From contig CM063106.1 in assembly GCA_031841125.1 (NCBI GenBank), positions 18,538,001-18,602,000 on the forward strand: a stretch of 64,000 nt of DNA. The letters are read 5' to 3'. How positions within the stretch are numbered: position 1 is the first letter of the stretch; every line of letters begins with the position of its first letter. Source of the DNA: Acanthococcus lagerstroemiae. Lineage: Eukaryota > Arthropoda > Insecta > Hemiptera > Eriococcidae. Positions 11,870 through 23,760 of this stretch are shown here, in pieces. A model generated the notes under the pieces. It ran no database searches, had not been told where the DNA came from, and saw nothing but the letters and a program-made list of their open reading frames with translations. A program made the translations under genes and the position numbers.

Positions 11870-12780
11870 TTTTGTGCCCTGCTTTCCCAGTTCGGACCAA
11901 TTTCTCTTAAGATTGCATCTAACCATCGTACAGCAAAGTCGCCCTCTCTCTCTTCCTCTATTACATGACAGCCATAGATTTCACCTTTCATTTGACCCTC
12001 TGGCCATATGTCCACAGTTTTTAATTTTTAATTTTTTAATTTTGTGACCAATGTTGATTGATTTTGTTATTGTGTTTATGTCCTGAATTCTAATTTTGTC
12101 TTTCAGTTTATAACCTGGAATAGATCCCAGCATTAAGTTCCGGGTTGTCCTGAATTTATTTAAATTTTTGCTTGTTGGGGCCCACGTCTGTGCACTATAT
12201 ATTAGGACTGGCAGTACGCAGCTTTCCAGTATTGTGACTTTTGTACTAATCTTCATTTTACGTTTGAAAATATGTTTCAAGTTCCAGAACGTCTTCCAAC
12301 CCTGTCCTGCTTGAATTTAGTGTCTTTTCCACCTTTAAACGAGATGCGTTGCCCGAGATACTTGTATTCTTCTACCTTTTCCACTTTTAAACCCTTCACC
12401 TTTATAATCTTTTCCCCTTCCCTCCCTTGGTTACCAAAACTGTTTGAAAGTACTTTTATTTTTAATATATTAATCTCTAATCCTACTTTCCCACAGTTTA
12501 TTTTCACATCCATCAACATTTCCTTTATTTCTTCGAGTGATTTTCCAGTAAGAATTATGTCGTCCGCAAATTGTAAATTGTTCAGGTTTTTACCGTTGAT
12601 ATTAATGCCTTTGTTTTCCCACCTCAGGTCTCGAGAAGCTTGTTCCAAAATTGCATTAAATAGATTTGGAGACCGCGGGTCGCCCTGCTTCACCCCTGTT
12701 TGGACCTGAAATTCCATTCCAGCCCGCTCAAGCCTAATACATGCTGTCACCTACTTGTCTTTCTTTGTCCAGGATTTAGC
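11870..12780 (-). mobile_element. LINE reverse transcriptase remnant
   Basis: Minus-strand reading gives RT core motifs: QTGVKQGDPRSPNLFNAILE (12690-12630), the catalytic box LQFADDIILTGKSLEEIKEM and EYKYLGQRISFKGG. A shifted frame follows (about 12280-12000) with TILESCVLPVLIYSAQTWAP, the usual post-RT segment. At least one frameshift near 12280 and stops around 12750 show it is dead. The 5' part and the endonuclease are absent. Confidence 0.85.
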
Positions 12781-13260
12781 TTGGGTTTTATCTAAATCAG
12801 CCAAACCAGGCCATGACAGAATTTTAAACCTGTTCATAAACTGATGAAACTTTCCCGGACTTATTGCCTTCGATGGTTTGGTTTACGTTCACCACGCGTG
12901 TCAGCTTACGGATATGGTATATCAATGTCAAGAAATGGGAAATTCGTAAACAATTTGACAAAACAAGTCATTTTCGAAAACATTTTATTTATTTTAGAAA
13001 TATGTCTTTTCCTTGATGAACGTATCGCATGCTCTTGGAATATTACACGGGCATTCTTTGGTAAAACGGGGTTCACTTCGAAACAATTTCTTGGTTTATT
13101 AACGAAGACAACTCCATCGGTCATTCTAAGGCCGAATTTGATTCCTCGGGTCATGAGACAGGAATCTGGGATAAATGGCCCCCCGCCTTACAGTTCCCCC
13201 GTCTGTGCTAAGATTATTCAGCCGCCTTAAAAAAGTACTATTTAGATTGTCGAAAATACT
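12781..13260. other. Intronic stretch, no gene seen
   Basis: Open frames occur on both strands (12844-13230 plus, 13154-12906 minus) but neither shows a domain or biased composition, and they overlap each other. They are treated as chance frames. No repeat was recognised. Confidence 0.35.
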
Positions 13261-13284
13261 ACTGAAAAGCTATTCAATCAAAAC

Positions 13285-13406
13285 TACCGTCAACTGAGGT
13301 AATATAGGAAACCGATGGTAATATCGGCCACTCATGACTTGTAGGAGCACTAGTATCGTTATCAGTAAACAAGTCATGAGTGACCGATATTACCCCAGTT
13401 GAACGT
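13285..13406. repeat. Imperfect hairpin element
   Basis: GGTAATATCGGCCACTCATGACTTG at 13317-13341 pairs with CAAGTCATGAGTGACCGATATTACC at 13370-13394, and CAACTGAGG/CCAGTTG extends the match outward. The left arm carries an extra partial copy of the GGTAATAT block. The loop is about 28 bp. It resembles a small foldback MITE; no target-site duplication is evident. Confidence 0.65.
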
Positions 13407-13720
13407 ACTAAAACTTAGTAATTTTGAGTTATTCTTCAATAGTATTTTTTTAGCGATTTTTCATGCAGCACTTAGACGATTCAACCGCTTCAAAATATTC
13501 AATAATTGTCTGGCTTTTGAATGACAAAGACTTGAAAGGAAGGAAACGGCTTCACTGCTTCCAAAAGTTATTCATAAAAAATATGGATAGACCCACTGAG
13601 CGATTTGAATTTTGTTATTTTATACTTTCCTCCAAATAATTGAACCGCACATTTGATTTTCATGGTTTTCATACGGATCGAGTAGGTAATCACCTTTATA
13701 TTTTTTTCTTTGTTCTTTAG

Positions 13721-13865
13721 ATCTCCCAGAGGAAAGTGATGTACCACCGGTGCCCCTGAAGACCTATCAATGGGAGGACATCAGGAGGCAGAAATTAGAA
13801 GGGGGGTATCCTTGGACACATTTATATAAGCGGCCGTTTGACAACGAAGACTGGGAAAAATCTAG
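13721..13865 (+). CDS. Host gene, coding exon 2
   Basis: 145-nt exon flanked by TTTTTTTCTTTGTTCTTTAG (acceptor) and GTAAGT (donor). The only fully open frame starts with two bases completing exon 1's codon and reads LPEESDVPPVPLKTYQWEDI, then a Gly-Tyr-Pro-Trp-Thr-His-Leu-Tyr-Lys block and an acidic end. It leaves two bases (AG) that pair with the first G of exon 3 to give Arg. The density of Trp, Tyr, Pro and His in a frame with textbook splice sites sets it apart from the AT-rich intron and suggests a conserved motif at residues 7-54. I do not recognise the family. Confidence 0.82.
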
Positions 13866-14810
13866 GTAAGTTTCTTCATTTCACTGTACTTAAATTATAA
13901 TCTCCGGGTCTTCAATTTCCTGTTTGCTGATCAATTTTCATCAACTATTTCAATTTATGGTTACCAGTAGTAATTTCCTAGATGGAGAACACTTCCGATA
14001 TTGTAGGGAATGAGATTAGTTGGTAATAGAAGGGGTAATATATGTATGTGTAGATGCAGAAGTGTACTCATCAGATTTTCTTTCGAGTCAGTGTTACCAT
14101 CCCTCCGGCAATTACCTGAGATCTTAGGCTATTCTAGATTCTTCTGGCATTTTCCCAGCACTCAGGTATTTTCAAGATTTTTCCGCCATTTTCTCGGCAG
14201 TTGGCACTCCGGAATTTTTTTTACAATTTCAGGTAGTTTCTAAATCTTACAATTCTGTCTACACTTATTTTTTACATTTCACATCTTTGAATGTTGGCAA
14301 TTTTGCTGCGTGCTGAGAGCTACGATCTACGAACTATCATTCTTTCATTCATCAGTTGGATGCAAGTCTGCTGTCTGTTTCTGTTGATAAAGCGAAAAAC
14401 CACAGCTTAGAAAGCCTAATGAAGTAATGTTTTTAGTTGTTAGTTGGTGTGTCAGTTCTAGTGCTAGATTCGAAAATAAATGATTTAATCGAACTCGTGT
14501 TCCAAAAATTTCCTACAGTCTCCGGCAATCTTAGGCACTTTTATAATACAATCCCAGGCAACTCTGAAGTTGTGAGTTGGTATAACGCTGTTTCGAGTAT
14601 ATTTACGCATCTAAATGACATAAGATTTAACCTAATTTTACCTCATCTTTCTTCTTTTGAGAATCCCCATCTTCCCTGCTACAACATTTTTCAACTATGA
14701 ACTGAAATGAACCACTCACAATAACTATTCTGGACACTCACTAAAAATAGGAAGTACTTTTCGAGGAAGCGAGCAAACACCATGTAAATGGATAGATGAT
14801 ATTTGAGATG

Positions 14811-14842
<32 letters not shown>

Positions 14843-14899
14843 TTTTTCAATAAATAAACTTCGCCGATGACTGGCTTTTCTTATACTGTTAGTTAAAAT
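13866..14899. other. Start of intron 2, no gene seen
   Basis: Intron sequence with weak repetition of TTTTCTAGCATTTTC-like words (14120-14240) and a long T run at 14820-14847. The open frames show no protein signature. Confidence 0.5.
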
Positions 14900-15515
14900 G
14901 TGACGCGCCATGAGAAACCAAACCTTCGGGTGAAAAAGTTGTTTTCAAGAAAAACGCCAAAACACGTTGAAAAATTGATTTTGATCAAAAATGACTTTTT
15001 GCCGGAAATGTGTTCTAGAGTATCTGAAGAACATTTTAGGCACCCATACTCCCTTGTTTTGTTGTTTATTTGTTTAATTTTTATAATTTTTGTTTAAAAA
15101 AAAAAAAAAATTGTATGATAGATTTTTTTTATAATCAACGTCATTTACATACATTTTTTTAATAATAAACTTTATTTGCATACATTTGTCAGTTTTATTT
15201 TAGCAAACCTGAAACCTACACCATTAAATTCCTCATAACATTTTACTCGGGGGGGGGGGGCTAATTTTCAATCATAATACCTTCGGAGAACTTGGTAATT
15301 TAAGCAATGTCCGAACGAAAAACTTTAAAGCTGTTTTTTTCGAAAAGTACTTTTTAGTAGTTTCCAACTTCAAAATGGCATATCTCTGAGAATTTTGCTC
15401 CGATTGAGCTGCGGTTTGCGGCATTGGATTCTCCATACTTTTCACTATTAGAATCAGTCAAAATTTCATTTTCGACCCTCTTCACCCGAAGGTATGGTTT
15501 CTCATGGCGCGTCAC
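14900..15515. mobile_element. MITE with ~36-bp terminal inverted repeats
   Basis: The left end reads GTGACGCGCCATGAGAAACC and continues AAACCTTCGGGTGAA. The right end (about 15480-15515) is its inverted copy with one or two mismatches. AAAT flanks both ends (14896-14899 and 15516-15519), consistent with a 4-bp target-site duplication. The 616-bp body is AT-rich, with no transposase. The superfamily is not assigned. Confidence 0.75.
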
Positions 15516-18030
15516 AAATATGCATATTTTATTCAAACCTAATTAAAAACGACTAAAATCGCCAAAAATGTAAGATTCGACCGGAGCATAAATAAGAAGC
15601 TCTTCCGATGAAGGAGGAATTCGCAAAAATTAATTTTGTGGGTTTAAATAATAAGAGATCTACAACATTTTTCCTAAATTTTAAATTGTGAATTAGCAAG
15701 TAAATGAAGAAAAATCTTCAGTCCAAATTGTGCACAAATTTTGACTTGACTAGAAAATTTAAAAATTCTACAATTTGCCCTGCCGGCCTCAAAAATGAAA
15801 AATAATAAAAGTTCTTTAAAGTACTAGTTGACCGATTCGAACAAATTCACTTATCACTCTAGTTCGGAGGGATGGGTCTTCATATCCCCCTTATTTACCG
15901 CTCAGAATTCGAATACTTTGAACAAAGAAGCCTACACGCGAACATCTTTCCAAAACTGATCAAAATTAAACAAAACAATCTTTATTGAAAGGACGAGAAT
16001 TAACCGAAAATTATCGAAAGGACCAAAAAACCTCAACCAAACATGACTAGAAATGGCGTCGGGCTCAAAAAAATCAAATTCGATCAAAAACTATCAAATT
16101 TTCCAAACCCAGCCAAAATTAATCAAAAGGGACTACTAGAAAAAACCTGAACAAAAATGGCAAATAATGACCGAAAGGGGCAAAAATGCTCAGAATACAA
16201 ATGAATACACACCAATCGGATTCAAAATTAACCTGAAAGGACCGATAACTACCAAAATCAAGCAGAACCGATTCGAGGTCGATCACTGGAAAGTACATAT
16301 CTCTTTCCTGCACATGAAACATTTTCGACAAACTTTTTCAAAAGATGGATAGGCTGGTTTTTTTTCAATTTCTACTCTTATTTTCATTAGTAATCGCATT
16401 TTGCGAGGCAATTCCTTCAAACGCCTTGGCTCCTTTCCTCCTTATGTAGGTAAATCCAGCTCTTGGTCCAAAAGTATATTTACTGTTGTTTAAGACTTAG
16501 AAATAAGACATAAACAGCAGCACAACAAATTTCCTTGGAGTATGCGTGGTATGCCATAAAATCTTTAAAATTCGAGAAATCATATTTTGGAGGAGAGTAA
16601 CTTGCGGAAAACATTCAAGAAATGAGGTTAAAAAATGAAAAATTCAACTGAAAAAATTTAATAATTGGTAAATATTATTTTAGTCCAACTTTTCATTTAT
16701 ATGTAGATTTCATTTTTCGAAATTTTCCTCAAATTATATTATCTAATATATTGAATTCCGAACCGCGCTTATCCCTAAGTTGATTAGGAGGGCACGAAGG
16801 AATTCTAAACTGTTGGACGTTGAAATGAAAAATACATTTCTTGATATTTAGGCCCAATATAAATGCTTTACGCGACAATCCTTACAATTCTAAATAAAAC
16901 TTATGATCTGTAAACTTTTTTTTTTTTTGAATTTTTTAGTCAATATTTTCTTATTTTTGATCGCTTCTTTCCGAAGTTTAGCTCAAATCGCTCGCCTTCA
17001 GGATAAAATATCTTGAAATTTTCAAATTTTTCTGGATTCTACGTCATGTTTTCTATTCAGTACCATACAGCACCACTTCTTATATGGAACAGGGGAAACA
17101 CATTGACATTCCAAAGTTTTGCATGGCTAAGACAATCATGTTTTTCAACATTTGAATCATTGTTGCGGCAACATTGGCGAATACAAATGGATAAAATTTT
17201 GCATAAATAATGTACTGACTTTAGACAGCAGCTCAGCCGATTTTCTTTAAAGTCAGTACCTACATCTTTTTATTTTCAGATATTTCTCATTCAAATAACC
17301 AATTTTGACTGAAAAAGCTGAACTTAGACTCCCGTGGGGTACGCATTAATACTATCCGATCAAGCTCAAAATTTTCTGAAATAAAAAAAATTATTTGTAG
17401 GTGTAATTTTCCAGGAAAATAATTTTTACCATAAGAACCACACTATAATCGACTCCAACTACCACCCTTACAGTCAACCGATCTTCCAAAAATTTTCATC
17501 GAAGCTCAACAGCAACATTCTTCAATTCAGGCACTGGAAGGGAATCATGAGTAATGGGAAAGGCACAGTTCAAATATCTGATGATTTTTTTCCTTAATTT
17601 TTTGTTGGAAACCCAATCTCAACTGGAGTGGGTGAGTGGATGGGAGTGAAAGTTAGAAACCGAGTGGCAAAACTGAATATGCTTCTTAAGAAACCTTGCA
17701 GAATTTTAGAATGCTAAAATTCTGCTCCTTGAAGAATTATCCGTTCTGTCCCAAAACAAGGGCTGGGGTCCACTAACTTTTCCCTTTCCACAAAATCGTA
17801 TCGAAAAACTTTTCGAAATTGCTATTTGCTTCGCTAAATCCGAACATCCTGTTAAGCGGAGATATCTGATCCATCCCTATCTATGCCCTAAAATGAGAAT
17901 TTTAGGCTTCAAATTGTTGACCGGCTCGCAGTGATTCAGAATTCAGTTCTAGGTGGCCAAAATTCCTAAACTCGGTTAATAAAAGTTTTTGAAGGCACTG
18001 AAACCATTTCTCATGGCTTTAGAATTAAAA
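15516..18030. other. Intronic stretch, no gene seen
   Basis: AT-rich intron. Around 15950-16270 there is a loose ~20-nt repetition of words like ATCAAAA and CCGAAAGGACCAAAA, probably a very old tandem array. No coding or RNA gene signature. Confidence 0.45.
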
Positions 18031-18039
18031 CCCCAAAGA

Positions 18040-18965
18040 GGGCTTCAGGGGGAGGGACAAAACTCAAATTTTCTAACAATATCAAGTGGGGGTATCAAAA
18101 TATATATGTTTTCGACCCCCTGAAGACGATTCTGAAGTTATTAGCATTTTATATGCTTTTACTACTGGGTATACGAGCTAAAATCCTAACGCTCCCCCGA
18201 CACGCTCCTCCGACTTTGTATAGTTAATCAGAAAGTTGCTAAATTTGAAGGGGGAAATTATTCTGATGTTCAAACTTCATAATTTTAAATAATTGAGAAA
18301 AAGACATGGAAACTGTTTGAAGGACGTTTGTAATGGTTCTACAATATGCTCGTAAATGTTTCCCGTTTTGTTGAACATCGCGAGCAGTGGCATAGCTTCA
18401 GAGGGGAGGGGGGAACATCCCCAATATTTTTACATTAAGTTATAATAAAGGAATATCCTTTTTTATCTACCTCGGTAATAATTCTATAGAGAAGCAAGCT
18501 AATTTTTCTCTAATTGATTGCCCCCCCCCAATCATGTTGAGTACGCTACGCCTCTGATGATCGCAAGCTTACCAGTCTGTAAATTGATTGGATATAGTAA
18601 AATAGAAGAGTAAGGAAATCATTAATGTTCAATTTTTTCATTATTTTTCAATTTGTAAATTGCGATCTGACAAATTAGTAAATTAATTTTGTCCAAAATG
18701 TGAGAAGGAGCTTCAAGGGAAAGTGCATGGTCAAGTTCCAAATTTTTCAACGTCACCAAGTATAATATGAAAATGTATAATGTTTTCGATCTCCCTAAAC
18801 ATGATTCTGAAGTTATTTTGTTCGAAAAGTAAGAAGAGAGGCTTCATAACGGACGGGCCAAACTCCAATATTTTCAACATCACCAAGTGGGGTATCAAAA
18901 TGTATGACTTGACCCCCCTAAACACGATTCAGAAGTTATTTTGTTTGAAACTGAGGGGCCATCGG
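18040..18965. repeat. Diverged ~125-bp repeat, three units
   Basis: Three related units: about 18045-18145, 18710-18820 and 18840-18960. Each holds a CAAACTCCAATATTTTCAAC-like segment, ATCACCAAGTGGGGTATCAA and a segment like CCCCTAAACACGATTCTGAA. The last two are adjacent. The first is followed by repeat C (CTTTTACTACTGGGTATACG, near 18157). Confidence 0.6.
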
Positions 18966-18969
18966 GAGG

Positions 18970-20990
18970 GATTATGAACATAGGAGTATGTATGGTTTTT
19001 TTAATAACAAAATACATCAATATATACCAACAAACAAAATAGTTAATCATAATTATAAACAAAGTATAACATTAAGAATGATTAAAATCGTAAGCAAAGT
19101 ATAATATTAAGAATGAATAAAAGCATCATAATAGTTATTTTACTTCTTCATCTGTATCTAACGATTATCATCGCGATAATCATCTTTCTCTTCTTCTTCT
19201 CCGTCATTTTCTTCCAATGAACTCTCATAATCTTCAAATTCTTCTTTCTTTCTTCTTCTTTGGGGTGATACCCTACATCGCGTATAAAAATTTTAATACA
19301 TTTTTATTCTTTATCATGAACTTTTGAACACATTTGTCACGTCATTTCACGAAGCAACAACTTGTACCAGAAAGTGTTTGAAGGGGGTGATAATGCACAC
19401 TCTAAGAAAGAATTAGGAATGGAAGGTTTTGCGACAGAACTCAACAGAAATTTTGTAATTCTATAACTTTAAAAAAATGAGATTACATAATTTTACTTAC
19501 ATTTTGGTTATTGATTACTGGTCTTGAAACACATTAAGCCTCAAAACAAACACAAATTTGAAATCAGTAAGAAAAATACTACTAGAAAACATATTTGCCC
19601 ACTTCACCAACGCAATCACATCATCACAAAATGTGGTAAAAAAGAAGCAGATAATTGTAGCACAGGCGCTACGTTCAGTGTCCCCCCTTCTCAAATTTTC
19701 TATAGCAACGAGACGAACACCCAACTATTTCTCATACGTGAAACTAGATGAGTTTATAGAACGCATTGCAGTTATAATTTTGTCAGAACCAAATAGTTTA
19801 TTTCTACGTATTTTGGCCACCTAGAACTTAATTCTGAAGTACTGTGCAGCTTCGAATATCGAAATGGAAAGTTTTTGGGTCTTTGAATTCGACGTTTGCC
19901 ATAGATTTTGGATCAGAACTGGGTTTCAGCCCACAGAACTGAAACTTTTTAGTTTTGAGAGAGGGAAAACCCGATTTAACGTGGAAACTCAAAGGGTCAA
20001 AATAAGGGTATTTTGGGTCATTTAGTTCGAATAACGCATTAGATTTTTCATTTAGAAGCTCGGAATCTAAGCTTCGAAATGGAAAATTATAATTACTTTT
20101 CCTTTTAAATTCAATTATTTTCGTACACATCGTCGAGAAACCAACGTCGAATAGAATGCACATCTATGACAAGACTGAATTTCCTCTTCCGTCGCCTCAC
20201 GATGGGTTCGAAGATAACTTAAATTGAAAGAAGCGATGAAGAAATAAAATCTAAGTTGAATGATTATTGCGTCAACTGTTTGTTGTGAACCTTAACTTAA
20301 ATTCTTGAAATCCGAATCTCACTTCAGAGACTTCTCAATATTTTAAATATAAAAATTTCGCTTTACTTAAGTTCATTGTTAGAAGACCCGTAGTGACAGG
20401 GGTACAAAGTCGTAACGAAGATCGTATACCGTTTCGTACATTAGTGAGCTCTTACTTTTACAATGTCCTTTGTTGAAATTAGGAGACAAACAGATATTTG
20501 ATTCCCCAACTTCACGAGTTGGGGGAAAGTACTCCCCAGCCACCGGGTTCCGGTGCCACAGTCCTCCAACCACACGTCGTACCCCTACTACCACCAAAGT
20601 ATCCCATCCCTTGTAATATGAAAAGCGTCTTCAATCTGAAGTCTTATTATTGTTCAAAGCCAGCTATCTAAGTCTTACACCTCGTACTTCCTGAAAACGA
20701 CTTGATACGGACAGTTCACAATGAGTTACATGGTCACACGCTCGACTTTCTACGCACATATTTTTGTTTCCTAATAACTCGAGAATAACGGAGCATTAAG
20801 CATCGTATTCACATGCAAATAAGCAGTCTCGTCTCCTTGTCCCTTGTCAGCGTATCCGCTTCTTTCGGCCAAATGACATAACATTCGTAGCCACGATTGC
20901 GAATAAATCGAGTGTCTATCGTTCAGCTGACATGGCCCGATGTCGATGTAACCAAAACACACGATTTCTTCCGCTTAAGAGCGCACATGT
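18970..20990. other. Intronic stretch, no gene seen
   Basis: Mostly unremarkable. A CT-rich stretch at 19160-19258 reads on the minus strand as an acidic peptide (EEFEDYESSLEENDGEEEE) before a stop. It could be the tail of a decayed gene, but no flanking exon structure convinces. Short overlapping frames at 19515-19824 have no signature. Confidence 0.4.
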
Positions 20991-21039
20991 TCTTCGGGCC
21001 GTCGCAATCGCAAATGTTCCGTCCTATCCACGAGCGGAG

Positions 21040-21195
21040 TGACCCACCGGGCAACTGGGTAAATGCCCGGCGGTCTAACACCCTAAAGTGGCCTGATGAT
21101 CAGAGAATTGATTTGAAATTTTCAGTCAAGATGTTATATCGGTTCTCGGATCATAGGCCACTTTCAGGAGTCAGGCCACCGGGCCACTCCGCCTT
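21040..21195. repeat. Imperfect inverted-repeat (hairpin) element
   Basis: GAGCGGAGTGACCCACCGGG with AAAGTGGCCTGATGATCAGAGAA on the left pairs with TTCTCGGATCATAGGCCACTTT and CCACCGGGCCACTCCGCC on the right. The arms of ~70 bp surround a ~35-bp loop. It is GC-rich relative to the intron. No target-site duplication was seen. Confidence 0.55.
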
Positions 21196-21279
21196 TGGCC
21201 CTATCTGATGCATTTTTCCATGCTTAATAGGGAGGTAAACTATAGGTTCTCAAAATTAATAAAATACTATGTAAACTGA

Positions 21280-22555
21280 AAGACCACGTCATCGAAAACA
21301 GATACCCGTTGCCCCTCTTTCATTTCGCTCACCTAAACCATACTCTCCGCATACTCCTTGTTCTTTTCTTCCTCCTACTCTGGTATTCCAATTTCCCATA
21401 ACAATTAAAATTGTTTTCCTTTCATCTTGCTTAATACTTCAGCAATTTATTCATAAATTTTTTCTACTTCTTCACTACGTCTTCCTGTTGGCATATAAAC
21501 TTGGACCATCACTAAAAACACTGGTTTTGCTGAAATTCTCACCATTAATATTCTCTTACTATGTTGGGTATAATTTTGCACTTTATTCCCCGCAGTCTTA
21601 TTCATAATTAGAGTTGGGATTCGCCGGCATTTGTCAAATGATTTTGTTTGAGGGTACATGAGAAATATTGAAAGGTAAATACGTTTCAGGGTATAAGGAG
21701 GCAGGGGAAAATTTTATTTTGCCAAAAAATGCGGAAAAGGGAATACCTAAATGCCGAAAATTGAGTTAAACGCCGAATAATGTCGAAACAACTGCTGTAA
21801 CGCTTCAGACAAAGTATTTCAAATTGTACAGAAAAAACATGGGTAGTAATATTGGAATGACCTACAATTATAGTAATACAGATTAAGTATGCGTATAATG
21901 AATAGACTAATAGAAACGATTTTTACAAACGAATATTGAAAAACATCTCGTAATTTTGTACAACAAACGACATATTTGAATGTCTATGTATGTATTTGTA
22001 AATCTATGTTCCTTTCCACAGTCGAAACACGTATTTTAATGTTCAAAATTTTTGAAAATGTTGAACAATGCCGAAAATATTGTTTGAAAATGCCGATTTT
22101 AATTTTTTTATGCCGAAAAACCCTAACTGTATTCATAATAATACCTACGCCTGCTTGCCCTCTTTTCGCTGCTGTATTAATTATTCTATTCTCCCTCGTC
22201 CCAAAATGATTCTCTTCTGGCCATCTCACTTCACTAATTCCTATTACATATATCTACTTTTAATCTTTTCATCTCTTTCTCTAAGTTTTCTAATTTGCCT
22301 ACCTCATTTAGTATCCTTACATTCCATGTCCGTACTCTTAATTCTGATAGATTCTCACTAGACAGTCTCCGCCCGGACATTCGAATGGACAGAATTTTTA
22401 CGTCCGGAATTACGAGTATTATTTACTTTGTGAGTTGCCATCACATCTGTGGTGGTGGAGACGCATCTTCAGGGAAGAATACTGATATAGTTTCCCCTTG
22501 CTTTCATCAAGGTTTATCCGTCGGAGTTTTCTTCCTCCTATGTGCCTTTCCTGCT
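21280..22555 (-). mobile_element. LINE 5' end with AP-endonuclease domain, interrupted
   Basis: Minus-strand frames give the start of a LINE endonuclease: RTWNVRILNEVGKLENLEKE (22340-22280), EVRWPEENHFG, GQAGVGIIMN (to 22132), then after a 522-bp insertion NKTAGNKVQNY, PVFLVMVQVYMPTGR, VMGNWNTRVGG and GEYGLGERNERGA (to about 21290). These are the catalytic-domain blocks of APE-type LINE endonucleases. Several frameshifts and stops occur. RT is absent, so the copy is truncated at its 3' side. Confidence 0.82.
21609..22130. mobile_element. hAT-like MITE nested in the LINE endonuclease
   Basis: The ends are inverted: TAGAGTTGGGATTCGCCGGC on the left, and ...GCCGAAAAACCCTAACTGT on the right. ATTCATAAT is duplicated exactly outside both ends (21600-21608 and 22131-22139). 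Removing the insert plus one duplicate restores the host LINE frame, which confirms the insertion point. The interior has repeated TGCCGAAAA words near both ends, like hAT subterminal repeats. No transposase. Confidence 0.85.
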
Positions 22556-22654
22556 CTTAGATGATACTTTGCTGCAGTGATGAGGCTTCCATGTAAACAA
22601 AATTTCAAAAAAGACTCTCTATGAGATTATCGTTAAGATCGTGACAAGAAGCAC

Positions 22655-23065
22655 CCAGGAGAAGGCAAACTCTGACGGATAAACCCTATTGAAAGCATTG
22701 GAAAACTACAACAGTATTTGTTTCCAAGAAATGTAGCTTTTCATAAATATTAATTCCTGATGATAGAGTTCCAACAGTTAATTTTTCAAGACGTAAAAAG
22801 CTCCCCATTCAGATGTCCGGGAGGGAATACTTGGGAGAGCATCATCAGCAGATAGTTGTAAAGAGAAAGGCGCAGTTAAAATTTAGGAACTTAGAATGTG
22901 AGAAGCTTGGATGGAGTTGAAAGATTAGAGAATTTTAAGGGAGAAATGAAGAGGCTTGACCTAGGAATAATTGGAATAAGTGAAGTAAGTTGGAAAGAGG
23001 AGAATGATTTTTGGTCGAGGGACTTTAGAATACTAAATACAAAGAGAATAAAATGGCAAACATGA
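22655..23065 (+). mobile_element. Second LINE 5' end, head-to-head
   Basis: The plus strand reads NVRSLDGVERLENFKGEMKR, LDLGIIGISEVSWKEENDFW and then RDFRILNT, the same endonuclease start as the minus-strand LINE at 21280-22555. It stops at 23063 where a SINE begins. The leaders of the two copies (22500-22555 and 22655-22710) are inverted copies of each other, so the two LINEs stand head-to-head. Confidence 0.8.
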
Positions 23066-23590
23066 GTCGCTGTGTGGCCAAGTGATTACGTGCCCGCTTT
23101 ACAATCCTTACGTCTCAGGTTCTAGTCCCACAAACGCTGGAAAAGCTAGTGATATTCGAATACCCCCGCTAACATCCTAGGGAACACAGCGACTACAGCA
23201 TCAATCTAGGTGGAAAGATAGCGCGCCCGATAACCCACGCCAGTTCAGACACTACAATAGCAAGGCGTATTACCACCAGATCAAAAAGACTGATATTGTC
23301 ATGTGCATGTCATGGCCAGTTTGGTCAACGTTGTGAAAACACATGGCTAGTAAAGAAAACTGAGGTTGCACACTCTTCGGGACACTGAAAGGAAACTGTA
23401 AAATAACAAAACCGTGGGGGGATGGCAAACTACCCCGACTAACGTGCTAGGAAAGTCACGCGTCAGGAACCGCGATCCGCCTATATCCGGCAACGGACCC
23501 GGCTCTTAATAGAAGAAAGAAAAGGGCAAGCAAGCGTCAGATTTGTTATGAATAAGCAAATAGGTAATCTATCTATCTATCTATCTATTT
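23066..23590 (+). mobile_element. Probable tRNA-derived SINE
   Basis: An A-box-like TGGCCAAGTGA (23075-23085) and a B-box-like GGTTCTAGTCC (23118-23128) lie 32 bp apart, the layout of an internal pol III promoter from a tRNA. A unique-looking body follows and ends in a (TCTA)n tail at about 23566-23588. It interrupts the LINE endonuclease frame. The exact 3' end and target-site duplication were not fixed. Confidence 0.65.
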
Positions 23591-23629
23591 TCTTCTACAT
23601 ATATAAAAATGAATGTCTGTTTGTCCTTT

Positions 23630-23760
23630 ATATTTCCATGGAAATTTCTATTAACAACACAGCTGCACACTTTACTACCTTGTTCATCCAATCGCCATGA
23701 AACTTTGGGAAGTTGTTCAATACACTCTTGCAAAGGTTTTCGGGGGGTAGTGGGGTTGGG
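23630..23760 (+). repeat. Repeat C copy flanking the Polinton, left
   Basis: ATTTCCATGGAAATTTCTATTAACAACACAGCTGCACACT is the hallmark block of repeat C. The Polinton terminal repeat begins right after it, near 23763. Related copies lie on the other side of the element. Confidence 0.6.

Noticed and set aside
12844..13230. 128-codon plus frame between LINE and exon 2
   Set aside because: No domain, overlapped by a minus frame, ordinary intron composition.
20379..20597. Possible tRNA-like or coding segment near CCCGTAGTGACAGGGG
   Set aside because: No cloverleaf or A/B boxes could be arranged, and the frame has no motif.
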